DNA from: JACCWP01 sp963785115
GTDB taxonomy: Bacteria; Actinomycetota; Actinomycetes; Propionibacteriales; Nocardioidaceae
Length of the DNA stretch: 64,000 nt
NCBI GenBank assembly: GCA_963785115.1
Contig: CAWATY010000024.1
Span: 1-64,000 of the forward strand
Reading direction: 5' to 3'
The notes beneath the pieces were generated by a model that was not told the DNA's origin, made no database searches, and saw only the letters and a list, made by a program, of their open reading frames with translations. This document shows, in pieces, positions 35,416 to 43,508 of this stretch (position 1 is its first letter; each line of letters opens with the position of its first letter). The position numbers were made by a program, and so were the translations under genes.

Positions 35416-35916
35416 TCACTCACGGCTCTCGACGTCGACGCACGGCCCGCCCGACCACCAGGGGTCGAGCTGGGCCAGCGCCTCGTCGCCGAGCCGGTTC
35501 GCGCCAGGCCCCTGGGCCAAGGCGTGCCCGACCAGCACGTGCAGACACTTGACCCGGTGCGGCATGCCGCCTGCGGACACCCCGTCGATCTCCGGCACCT
35601 CGCCGAGCCGCCGGCGCTGCTCGAGGTAGTCGCGGTGCGAGTCGGCGTACGAGGCGGCCAGCTCGTCGTCGGTGCCGAGCCGGTCGGTCATCTCGCGCAT
35701 CAGCCCGCCCGCCTCGAGGGTGCCGACGGCACCGGTCAGGCGGGGACAGGTCAGGTAGTACAGCGTCGGGAACGGCGTGCCGTCGGGCAGCCGCGGCTCG
35801 GTCTCGACGACGTCGGGGTGCCCGCACGGGCACCGGTGCGCGACCTCGTGCACCCCCCGCGGCTCGCGGCCGAGCTGGGCGGCCACGGCAGCCAGGTCGC
35901 CCGGCCGCACGCTCAT
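35416..35916 (-). CDS. DUF501 protein
   Basis: A 166-residue cytoplasmic protein. RGVHEVAHRCPCGHPDVVET, FPTLYYLTCPRL and GGMPHRVKCLHVLVGHALAQ are diagnostic for DUF501, with cysteines and histidines (C29, C31, H33, C57, C124, H126) that could hold a metal. It is nearly always encoded between the FtsB-like and ppx genes in actinobacteria, as here. The ATG overlaps the upstream stop as ATGA. No function has been established; the fixed neighbourhood hints at a link with cell division or polyphosphate, which is inference. Confidence 0.93.
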   Translation of the reverse strand: MSVRPGDLAAVAAQLGREPRGVHEVAHRCPCGHPDVVETEPRLPDGTPFPTLYYLTCPRLTGAVGTLEAGGLMREMTDRLGTDDELAASYADSHRDYLEQRRRLGEVPEIDGVSAGGMPHRVKCLHVLVGHALAQGPGANRLGDEALAQLDPWWSGGPCVDVESRE

Positions 35917-36386
35917 CCGGTGTTGCCGGCGCGCCACACGCTGCCCCACAGCGTGTCGTACCAGTGCCGCGGTGGCGCCACCGCGGCGCTCTCGCTCGCC
36001 GTCGGCGTCTCCAGGGTCTTGCCGTCGCGGCCGATGACCCGGTACCCGGTCTCGCCCGGCAACAGGTAGCCGAGCCGACCCCGTGCCTGCTGCTCGACGT
36101 AGGCAGGGTCGTCCCAGCGACGCTTCTCCCGCTCCAGCGCGGCGACCTGGTCCTCGACGGCCGAGATCTGCTGCTCGGTCTCGGCGATCTGCTGCCGCTG
36201 GTCCAGCCAGGCGCGCAGGCTGGAGGCGTACGAGATCACGAGCACCAGCATGACCAGGCCGAGCACGACCGCCCGACTGGTGAACCGCGGGCCGCCGCCG
36301 GTCCCGGCACCCGCACGCTCCCGCGACCCGCCCCGCGGTGACCGCGGACCCGAGGGAGGTCGGCTGGAGTCTCGCCCGGCTGCCAC
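35913..36386 (-). CDS. FtsB/DivIC-like septum formation initiator
   Basis: A 157-residue bitopic membrane protein of the septum formation initiator family. A basic, disordered cytoplasmic head (about 36 residues) is followed by one helix (AVVLGLVMLVLVISYASSL), then a coiled coil (QIAETEQQISAVEDQVAALE) and the YLLPGETGYRVI segment. It is expected to join FtsL and FtsQ in activating septal wall synthesis. It sits 9 bases after eno and overlaps DUF501 by 4 bases. The long head and the Ala/Pro-rich tail are typical of the actinobacterial form; DivIC and FtsB cannot be separated by sequence. Confidence 0.9.
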   Translation of the reverse strand: MAAGRDSSRPPSGPRSPRGGSRERAGAGTGGGPRFTSRAVVLGLVMLVLVISYASSLRAWLDQRQQIAETEQQISAVEDQVAALEREKRRWDDPAYVEQQARGRLGYLLPGETGYRVIGRDGKTLETPTASESAAVAPPRHWYDTLWGSVWRAGNTG

Positions 36387-36395
36387 GGCGCGCGC

Positions 36396-37691
36396 TCAGC
36401 CCTCGGCAGCGGCGGACGACAGGGAGCGGGGGAAGGCGAGCCGCCCGGCGTAGCGGGCGGCGTCGTCGAGCTCCTCCTCGATCCGCAGCAGCTGGTTGTA
36501 CTTCGCGGTCCGCTCTGACCGGGCCGGTGCCCCGCACTTGAGCTGACCGCAGTTGGTGGCCACCGCGAGATCGGCGATCGTCGTGTCCTCGGTCTCGCCC
36601 GAGCGGTGGCTCATCATGCAGCGGAAACCGTTGCGGTGGGCGAGCTCGACCGCGTCGAGGGTCTCGGTGAGCGTGCCGATCTGGTTGACCTTCACCAGCA
36701 GCGCGTTGGCCGCTCGCTCGGAGATCCCGCGCTGCAGCCGGGTGGTGTTGGTGACGAACAGGTCGTCGCCCACCAGCTGGGTGCGGTCGCCGAGCGACTC
36801 GGTGATCGCCTGCCAGCCGGTCCAGTCCTCCTCGTCGAGCGGGTCCTCGAGCGAGACGATCGGGTACGCGTCGACCAGGTCGGCGTAGTAGGCGGTCATC
36901 TCGTCGGCCGTCTTGGAGCCGCCCTCGAACGCGTACGCGCCGTCGTTGTGGAACTCCGTCGCGGCCACGTCGAGCGCCAACGCGATGTCGTCGCCCAGCA
37001 CCAACCCGGCCTTGTCCACCGCCGTCGCGATGAGGTCGAGCGCCTCGCGGTTGCTCGGCAGGTCGGGCGCGAAGCCACCTTCGTCGCCCAGCCCGGTGGC
37101 CAGCCCGCGCTGCTTCAGCACCGACTTGAGGGCGTGGTAGACCTCCACGCCGTGTCGCAGCGCCTCGGCGTAGGTCGCGGCCCCGACCGGGGCGATCATG
37201 AACTCCTGGACGTCGACGCCGCTGTCGGCGTGGGCGCCACCGTTGATGATGTTCATCATCGGCACCGGCAGCAGGTGCGCGTTGGGTCCGCCGACGTAGC
37301 GGAACAGCGGCAGCTGCGCCGACTCAGCGGCGGCGCGGGCGACGGCCAGCGAGACGCCGAGCAGCGCGTTGGCGCCCAGCGACGACTTGTTGTCGGTGCC
37401 GTCGAGGGTGAGCAGCACCTGGTCGACGAGCCGCTGCTCGTCGGCGTCCATGCCGGCCAGCTCGGGCGCAATCCGGTCGTTGACCGCACGCACCGCGCCG
37501 TCGACGCCCTTGCCGAGCCAGCGGTCGCCGCCGTCGCGCAGCTCGACGGCCTCGAACTGCCCGGTCGACGCACCCGACGGAACGGCTGCGCGGCCGATCA
37601 CGCCGTCGTCGAGGGCGACCTCGACCTCGACGGTCGGGTTGCCCCGGGAGTCCAGGATCGTCCGGGCGCCGAGCGCCTCGATGCTGGCCAC
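36396..37691 (-). CDS. eno: enolase
   Basis: A 431-residue glycolytic enzyme interconverting 2-phosphoglycerate and phosphoenolpyruvate. The signature LVKVNQIGTLTETLDAV near residue 336 includes a catalytic Lys; CMMSHRSGETEDTTIADLAV near 366 carries substrate contacts, and IVSLEDPLDEEDW provides metal ligands. IEALGARTILDSRGNPTVEV begins the protein. All key residues appear present and the length is normal. It opens the eno, FtsB-like, DUF501 run and is divergent from an isoprenylcysteine methyltransferase-like gene across 124 bases. Confidence 0.98.
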   Translation of the reverse strand: MASIEALGARTILDSRGNPTVEVEVALDDGVIGRAAVPSGASTGQFEAVELRDGGDRWLGKGVDGAVRAVNDRIAPELAGMDADEQRLVDQVLLTLDGTDNKSSLGANALLGVSLAVARAAAESAQLPLFRYVGGPNAHLLPVPMMNIINGGAHADSGVDVQEFMIAPVGAATYAEALRHGVEVYHALKSVLKQRGLATGLGDEGGFAPDLPSNREALDLIATAVDKAGLVLGDDIALALDVAATEFHNDGAYAFEGGSKTADEMTAYYADLVDAYPIVSLEDPLDEEDWTGWQAITESLGDRTQLVGDDLFVTNTTRLQRGISERAANALLVKVNQIGTLTETLDAVELAHRNGFRCMMSHRSGETEDTTIADLAVATNCGQLKCGAPARSERTAKYNQLLRIEEELDDAARYAGRLAFPRSLSSAAAEG

Positions 37692-37815
37692 GAACGCGGC
37701 TCCTCATACCGGGGAAAAGGGGGACCCGCTCAGGCTATCCAGTCGGCGGCACGGCGGCCGGGACCGGCTCGCCCGATGCTTGCGCCGACCCAGCCGCGAG
37801 GTGCATTCTGAACAC

Positions 37816-38322
37816 ATGACCAATTACGGGGCCGCGGCCGGCTCGGCCGTGTTCCTCGTCGTCGCGCCCGGTGTCGTGACCGGGCTGGTGCCCTGGATGC
37901 TCACCACCGGCTGGCAGGCGGGCACGCCGTGGTGGCCGCCGCTGCGACTCGTCGGAGCCGTGCTCGTCGCGGTCGCCCTGGCGTGCCTGCTGCACGCCTT
38001 CGCCCGCTTCGTCGTCGAGGGTCGCGGCACGCCTGCGCCGATCGCCCCGACCGAGGAGCTCGTGGTCGGCGGTCTGTACCGGTACGTGCGCAACCCGATG
38101 TACCTCGCGGTGCTCTCGCTGCTGGTCGGCCAGGCGCTGCTGCTGTCCCGACCAGTGCTGCTCGGCTACGCGGTGACCGTGGCCCTCGCCGTCGTCAGCT
38201 TCGTCCGGGGGTACGAGGAACCGACCCTGCGCGACCAGTTCGGCCCCGCCTACGACGACTACCGGGCCGACGTGCCCGGGTGGTGGCCCCGGCTCAGCGC
38301 GCGGCGGACTACCCCGGTCTGA
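37816..38322 (+). CDS. isoprenylcysteine carboxylmethyltransferase-family membrane protein
   Basis: A 168-residue polytopic protein with about four helices (GSAVFLVVAPGVVTGLVPWM, LRLVGAVLVAVALACLLH, YLAVLSLLVGQALLLSRP, LLGYAVTVALAVVSFV). LVVGGLYRYVRNPMYLAVL is the conserved SAM-binding motif of the ICMT/PEMT-like family, and YEEPTLRDQFGPAYDDYRAD is the matching C-terminal part. Bacterial members methylate small or lipid substrates rather than prenylated proteins; the substrate is unknown. Its 3' end overlaps mazG tail to tail by 14 bases. Confidence 0.9.
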   Translation: MTNYGAAAGSAVFLVVAPGVVTGLVPWMLTTGWQAGTPWWPPLRLVGAVLVAVALACLLHAFARFVVEGRGTPAPIAPTEELVVGGLYRYVRNPMYLAVLSLLVGQALLLSRPVLLGYAVTVALAVVSFVRGYEEPTLRDQFGPAYDDYRADVPGWWPRLSARRTTPV

Positions 38323-38971
38323 CTGCTGGGGGAGGTGCCGCCTCGGCCTCGCGGACCCGCGCCGACAGCTCGGCCAGCGTGGAGCGCAGCGCGGCCTCGG
38401 GGTCGACCCCGTCGGCACGGGCCGCGGCGACCAGGGCCAGCAGCCGGGCGCCGTACGAGCCGTCGTCGACCACGGGGGTCTCGAGCCCGGCCTGCTCGAC
38501 CCGGCCGAGCAGCTTGTCGGCCCGGGCGAGCGCCGGCAGCTCGGCCGGAACACCGTCGAGCACCGAGGTGCGGCCCTTCTCGGCAGCCTTGAGCCGCTCC
38601 CAGCTGACCGACTGGCTGGCGGCATCGGTGACGGTGACGGTGCCAGCGTCAGTGCCAGCGTCGGTGCCGAACACGTGCGGGTGCCGGCGCACCAGCTTGG
38701 CGGTGATGTCGCCGGCGACGTCGTCGATGTCGAACGGTGCGACGGGGTCCTCGGTGGCGATCCGGGCGTGGAACACGACCTGCAGCAGCAGGTCGCCGAG
38801 CTCCTCACGCAGGTGCTGGCGGTCGCCGGAGTCGAGCGCCTCCAGCACCTCGTAGGTCTCCTCGAGCAGGTAGCGGGCCAGGCTGGAGTGGGTCTGCTCG
38901 GCGTCCCAGGGACAGCCGCCGGGCGAGCGGAGGCGGTCCATCACGGCGACCAGCTCCAGCAGCGCGCTCAC
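38309..38971 (-). CDS. mazG: MazG nucleoside triphosphate pyrophosphohydrolase
   Basis: A 220-residue all-alpha NTP pyrophosphatase that cleans nucleotide pools or limits (p)ppGpp effects. LRSPGGCPWDAEQTHSSLAR and the metal-binding helices LLEETYEVLEALDSGD and REELGDLLLQVVFHA hold the EExxE-ExxD acidic residues. One MazG domain is complete; the second half is degenerate, as usual in actinobacteria. The GTG start sits inside a 14-bp tandem repeat, so slippage there could shift spacing to the start. It lies between a lipoprotein gene and the convergent ICMT-like gene in the eno-to-mfd block. Confidence 0.93.
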   Translation of the reverse strand: MSALLELVAVMDRLRSPGGCPWDAEQTHSSLARYLLEETYEVLEALDSGDRQHLREELGDLLLQVVFHARIATEDPVAPFDIDDVAGDITAKLVRRHPHVFGTDAGTDAGTVTVTDAASQSVSWERLKAAEKGRTSVLDGVPAELPALARADKLLGRVEQAGLETPVVDDGSYGARLLALVAAARADGVDPEAALRSTLAELSARVREAEAAPPPAVRPG

Positions 38972-39003
38972 TGGCGGCGTCTCACTGGCGGCGTCTCACT
39001 GGC
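38967..39003. repeat. 14-bp tandem repeat at the mazG start and lipoprotein stop
   Basis: The unit ctcactggcggcgt occurs at 38967 and 38981 with a partial third copy (9 bases) at 38995. It contains the mazG GTG start and the stop codon of the upstream lipoprotein. Each full unit carries a possible in-context start, so copy-number change would move the start of mazG by 14 bases. Confidence 0.85.
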
Positions 39004-39691
39004 AGATCTGCGAGTCCGGCAGCCCGGAGACGTCGGGCGGCGCACCCGGTGCCGGGACGGTCGTCTCGGTGGGTTCGAGGGGCGCCGACAAGGACCCGCT
39101 GCCGCCGGCCACCTGTCCTTCCTCGAAGTCGCCGAACCGCGGGTCCAGCTCGACATCGTGGTCGTCGGCGTAGTCGGCCACGTAGGCCTGCCCCACCGCC
39201 TGGGGGTCTTCCTGCGCGTCGTCGGAATCGCCCTGCTGGTCCTGCCCGATGGCGAAGTACAGCGCCTGCAGTCGGCCGAACGCCGCCAGGTAGTCGCGGA
39301 ACGCCTCCTCGTCGCCGGTATCGAGCGCGGAGTAGATGCCGTCGAGGGCGGCGTTGTCGGGTGGCTGGGTCATGCTCGGCGGGACGTCGAGGTCGAGTCC
39401 GTCGGCGGCCTGCACGGCCAGCTGCTCGTTGATCAGCACGCCGAGCACGTTGTCGCGGTAGGTCGACAGGGGCTGCGGTTGCCACTCGGTCTCGTTCGAC
39501 TTCGAGTAGGTCAGCTCCGCCGCACAGACCGACTCGGCCATGGCGTCCACCTGGTCCAGGGGAATCGCCGCGCCGTCCACCGTGGCGGCGGCACCGGGCG
39601 ACACGTCGCCGCAGCCCGCCAGGGTCAGGCCGGCCACCGGGACCACCAGGGCCAGCACGACCGCGCGCCGCACACCGCTCCGCATCGACAC
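38996..39691 (-). CDS. SurA-like lipoprotein
   Basis: A 231-residue lipoprotein. The signal peptide AVVLALVVPVAGLTLAGCGD ends at a lipobox (LAGC) with the cysteine near residue 27. The mature part has the SurA N-terminal-like segment ATVDGAAIPLDQVDAMAESV and helices typical of peptidyl-prolyl isomerase chaperones, but no parvulin domain, so it may be a chaperone-like protein without isomerase activity. Its Pro/Thr-rich C-terminus looks disordered. It lies between mfd and mazG, a common actinobacterial arrangement. The Met at residue 3 is an alternative start. Confidence 0.88.
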   Translation of the reverse strand: MSMRSGVRRAVVLALVVPVAGLTLAGCGDVSPGAAATVDGAAIPLDQVDAMAESVCAAELTYSKSNETEWQPQPLSTYRDNVLGVLINEQLAVQAADGLDLDVPPSMTQPPDNAALDGIYSALDTGDEEAFRDYLAAFGRLQALYFAIGQDQQGDSDDAQEDPQAVGQAYVADYADDHDVELDPRFGDFEEGQVAGGSGSLSAPLEPTETTVPAPGAPPDVSGLPDSQICQ

Positions 39692-39758
39692 CGTCCTCTC
39701 GTGCGCACCAGCAGGGTACGCAAACGGATCCGGCTCCGCGGCCAGGGGTCGGCCCCGC

Positions 39759-42700
39759 TCAGCTACCGGTCGCGGCCGGCGCGTACCGGGCCGGATCCAG
39801 CGCCGCGTCGATGACCTCGCGGCACCAGTCCAGCAGCGCCTCGTCGCGCAGCGGCGTGCCGCCCACGACGGCGGTGCGCGGCCGCGGGACCAGCACCGTG
39901 TGCACCGCCGGCTTGAACAGCGCGCGCGGGTAGAGCCGCTGCAGCCGCAGCTGCCCGGACTCCGGCAGGTCGACGGGCCCGAACCGGATGTGCTGTTGCT
40001 GCGCGGTCACGTCGGTGAGCCCGGCGACCCGGAGCCGCGCCCGAAGCCGTGCGACCTCCAGCAGGGTGGCCACCGGTGCCGGCGGCTCGCCGTAGCGGTC
40101 GACGAGCTCGGCGCGGATCTCGGCGACCTCGTCGTCGCTGCGGACCGCCGCGAGCCGCTTGTAGGCCTCCAGCCGCAACCGCTCGCTCGGCACGTAGTCG
40201 TGCGGCAGGTGCGCGTCGACCGGCAGCTCGATGCTGGTCTCCTTCTCCTCCGACGGCCCGTCGCCGCGGAACTCGGCGACCGCCTCGCCCACCAGCCGGA
40301 CGTACAGGTCGAAGCCCACGTCGGCGATGTGCCCGGACTGCTCGTCGCCGAGCAGGTTGCCGGCACCGCGGATCTCGAGGTCCTTCATCGCCACCGCCAT
40401 GCCGCCGCCGAGCTCTGAGTGCTGGGCGATCGTCACCAACCGGTCGTGGGCGGTCTCGGTGAGCGGCTTGTCCGGCGGGTAGAGGAAGTAGGCGTAGGCC
40501 CGCTCCCGGCCGCGGCCGACCCGCCCCCGCAGCTGGTGCAGCTGGGACAGGCCGAGCGCGTCGGCCCGCTCGATGATCATCGTGTTGGCGTTGGACACGT
40601 CCAGACCGGACTCGACGATCGTGGTGCACACCAGCACGTCGAAGCGCTTCTCCCAGAAGTCGACCATGACCTGCTCGAGCCGGTGCTCGCCCAGCTGTCC
40701 GTGCGCGGTCGCGATCCGCGCCTCCGGGACCAGCTTGCGCAGCCGGTCGGCGGCGCGCTCCATCGACTGCACCCGGTTGTGGATGTAGAAGACCTGGCCG
40801 TCGCGGAGCAGCTCGCGGCGGACGGCCGCCGTGACCTGCCCGTCGTCATAGCCCCCGACGAAGCTGAGCACCGGGTGCCGCTCCTCCGGTGGAGTCGCGA
40901 TCGTCGACATCTCGCGGATGCCGGTGATGGCCATCTCCAGCGTGCGCGGGATCGGCGTCGCCGACATGGACAGCACGTCGACCGCCGCCCGCAGGTGCTT
41001 GAGCTGCTCCTTGTGCTCGACGCCGAAGCGCTGCTCCTCGTCGACGACGACCAGCCCGAGGTCCTTGAACCGGGTGTCGGGCGACAACAGCCGGTGGGTG
41101 CCGATCACCACGTCGATGCTCCCGTCGGCCAGGCCGGCCAACACCTGCTTGGCCTCGGCATCGGTCTGGAAGCGGGACAGGGCCTTGAGCTCCACCGGGA
41201 ACTGCGCGTAACGCTCGGCGAACGTCTCGGTGTGCTGCTGGACCAACAAGGTCGTCGGCACCAGCACCGCCACCTGCTTGCCGTCCTGCACGGCCTTGAA
41301 CGCGGCCCGCACGGCGATCTCGGTCTTGCCGTAGCCCACGTCGCCGCAGACCAGCCGGTCCATCGGCATCGTGCGGCGCATGTCGCGCTTGACGTCCTCG
41401 ACCGTCGAGAGCTGGTCGGGGGTCTCGACGTAGGGGAACGCCTCCTCCAGCTCGCGCTGCCAGGGGGTGTCCGGACCGAAGGCGAAGCCCTGGGTGGCCT
41501 GCCGCGCGGCGTACAGCTTGATCAGCTCGGCGGCGATCTGGCGGACCGCGCGCCGGGCCCTGCCCTTGCGCTTGGCCCAGTCGCCACCGCCGAGCTTGTC
41601 CAGCGCCGGTTGCTCGCCACCGATGTAGCGGGTGACCTGGTCCAGCTGGTCGGTGGGCACGAACAGCCGGTCGCCCGGCTGGCCGCGCTTCGACGGCGCG
41701 TACTCCAGCAGCAGGTACTCGCGGGTCGCGCCCTGCACGGTGCGCTGGGCCATCTGCACGTAGCGGCCGACACCGTGCTGGTCGTGCACCACGAGGTCGC
41801 CGGCCACGAGCTGCAGCGGGTCGATCTGCCGCTTGCGGCGGGCCGGCATCCGCCGCTCGTCGCGGCTCGCCGCCCGCTGGCCGACGAGGTCGTCGTGGGT
41901 GAGCACCACCAGCGCGAGCGGGTCGGACACCAGGCCGTGGGACAGACAGCCCTGGGCCAGATGGACCAGGCCCCGCTCCGGCTCGGCCGGCAGCCCGTCG
42001 TGCAACCGGGCGGCGACGTCGTGCTCGGCGAGCAGCTCGGCGGTGCGGGCCGCCTGGCCCGCGCCCGGCGTGACGACGACGACCCGGCGGCCCTGGCTGA
42101 GCCACTGCCGCATGTCGTCGACGGCCCGGTCGGTGTCACCGCGGTACAGCGGTGCGGCCACCAGGTCGACCGCGCGGGCGGTCACGGCGCCCCCGTCGAC
42201 GTCGACCCCGAGGTCGACGACCTCGCCGGTGTCAGTACGCACCGGCGCGCGCTGCTCCGGCTCGGTCAGGTCGAGGCCGAACGGCGACGTGCTCCACCAG
42301 GGCAGGCCGCGGGCCAGGGCGCCGGTCCGCACGTCGGCGAGCGAGTGGTACGCGCTCGCGCCGAGGTCGACCGGTGCCTCGGCACCCGTCGCGGCAGCAC
42401 CCCACGAGGCGCGCAGGAACTCCTCGCTGGTCGCCACCAGGTCGTGCGCGCGGGCCCGCACCCGTTCGGGGTCGCACAGCACCACGTGCGAGCGCTCCGG
42501 GAGCAGGTCGGTGAGCATCTCCATGTCGTCGACCAGCACCGGCGCCAGCGACTCCATGCCCTCGACCGCCTGTCCGTCGGCGAGCCGGGTGAGCATCTCG
42601 GCGAGCGACGGGTGGTCGCGGGCCAGCTCCGCGGCGCGCGCACGGACCTCGTCGGTGAGCAGCAGCTCACGGCACGGGGGCGCCCACAGCACGTCGACCG

Positions 42701-43424
42701 CATCGAGTGAGCGCTGGTCGGCGACCGCGAACGAGCGCACCTCCTCGACCAGGTCGCCGAACATCTCCACCCGCAGCGGGTGCTCCTCGGTCGGCGGGAA
42801 CACGTCGATGATGCCGCCCCGCACGGCGAACTCGCCGCGCCGTTCCACCAGGTCGACCCGGTGGTAGGCCGCGCCCGCGAGCGCGCGGACGACGTCGTCG
42901 AGGTCGGCCTCGTCACCCACCGCGAGCCGTACCGGCTCGAGGTCGGCAAGACCGCTCACCTGCGGCTGGAGTACCGACCGCACCGGGGCGGCCAGCACGC
43001 GGACCGGGCCGGTGGGGGTCCCCGGCTCCCCCGGGTGCACCAGGCGGCGCAGCACCGCGAGCCGCCGTCCCACCGTGTCGGAGCGTGGCGACAGCCGCTC
43101 GTGCGGCAGCGTTTCCCATGCCGGGTAGAGCGCCACCTCGTGCGGGTCGAGCAGGTCGCCGAGGGCCTCCACCAGCTCCTCTGACTCGCGCTGGGTGGCG
43201 GTGACGGCAAGCACGGTGCGGGCAGCACCCGCGCCGCCCTCACCGACGTCGCCCGCCAGCGCCGAGACCAGGAACGGCCGCAGCGCCGGCGGACCCGTGA
43301 GGTCGAGGGTGGCCAGCTCCGCCGGCCGGGTACGGGCGGTCGCGACCACGTCGGACAGGACCGGGTCGGTCGTGACGAGCGTGGCCAGGCCGGCGAGGGC
43401 GGCCGACGGACCCGGCGGGGTCAT
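39759..43424 (-). CDS. mfd: transcription-repair coupling factor
   Basis: A 1221-residue ATPase that removes stalled RNA polymerase and recruits UvrA. The UvrB-like N-terminal module spans about 30 to 400, followed by the polymerase-binding RID (GDLVVHDQHGVGRYVQMAQR). The helicase motifs are VCGDVGYGKTEIAVRAAF (Walker A), VVVDEEQRFG (Walker B, DEEQ), SMSATPIPRTL and QLRGRVGRGRERAYAYFLYP. A TRCF C-terminal domain ends the protein. The ATG at 43424 has GGAG at good spacing and is preferred to a GTG 24 bases upstream. It follows the secreted-protein cluster on the same strand across an 84-base gap. Confidence 0.97.
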   Translation of the reverse strand: MTPPGPSAALAGLATLVTTDPVLSDVVATARTRPAELATLDLTGPPALRPFLVSALAGDVGEGGAGAARTVLAVTATQRESEELVEALGDLLDPHEVALYPAWETLPHERLSPRSDTVGRRLAVLRRLVHPGEPGTPTGPVRVLAAPVRSVLQPQVSGLADLEPVRLAVGDEADLDDVVRALAGAAYHRVDLVERRGEFAVRGGIIDVFPPTEEHPLRVEMFGDLVEEVRSFAVADQRSLDAVDVLWAPPCRELLLTDEVRARAAELARDHPSLAEMLTRLADGQAVEGMESLAPVLVDDMEMLTDLLPERSHVVLCDPERVRARAHDLVATSEEFLRASWGAAATGAEAPVDLGASAYHSLADVRTGALARGLPWWSTSPFGLDLTEPEQRAPVRTDTGEVVDLGVDVDGGAVTARAVDLVAAPLYRGDTDRAVDDMRQWLSQGRRVVVVTPGAGQAARTAELLAEHDVAARLHDGLPAEPERGLVHLAQGCLSHGLVSDPLALVVLTHDDLVGQRAASRDERRMPARRKRQIDPLQLVAGDLVVHDQHGVGRYVQMAQRTVQGATREYLLLEYAPSKRGQPGDRLFVPTDQLDQVTRYIGGEQPALDKLGGGDWAKRKGRARRAVRQIAAELIKLYAARQATQGFAFGPDTPWQRELEEAFPYVETPDQLSTVEDVKRDMRRTMPMDRLVCGDVGYGKTEIAVRAAFKAVQDGKQVAVLVPTTLLVQQHTETFAERYAQFPVELKALSRFQTDAEAKQVLAGLADGSIDVVIGTHRLLSPDTRFKDLGLVVVDEEQRFGVEHKEQLKHLRAAVDVLSMSATPIPRTLEMAITGIREMSTIATPPEERHPVLSFVGGYDDGQVTAAVRRELLRDGQVFYIHNRVQSMERAADRLRKLVPEARIATAHGQLGEHRLEQVMVDFWEKRFDVLVCTTIVESGLDVSNANTMIIERADALGLSQLHQLRGRVGRGRERAYAYFLYPPDKPLTETAHDRLVTIAQHSELGGGMAVAMKDLEIRGAGNLLGDEQSGHIADVGFDLYVRLVGEAVAEFRGDGPSEEKETSIELPVDAHLPHDYVPSERLRLEAYKRLAAVRSDDEVAEIRAELVDRYGEPPAPVATLLEVARLRARLRVAGLTDVTAQQQHIRFGPVDLPESGQLRLQRLYPRALFKPAVHTVLVPRPRTAVVGGTPLRDEALLDWCREVIDAALDPARYAPAATGS

Positions 43425-43508
43425 GTCAGGGGGCTCCAGGGGCAGCACGAACGGCCCCGCTCCGGACGGAGGGGGGTGTGTCCCCAGCCTACGACGCGGC
43501 GCGGACCG

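Noticed and set aside
40419..42710. A plus-strand open frame of 763 codons opposite mfd
   Set aside because: mfd has all helicase motifs in the other strand; the shadow has none.
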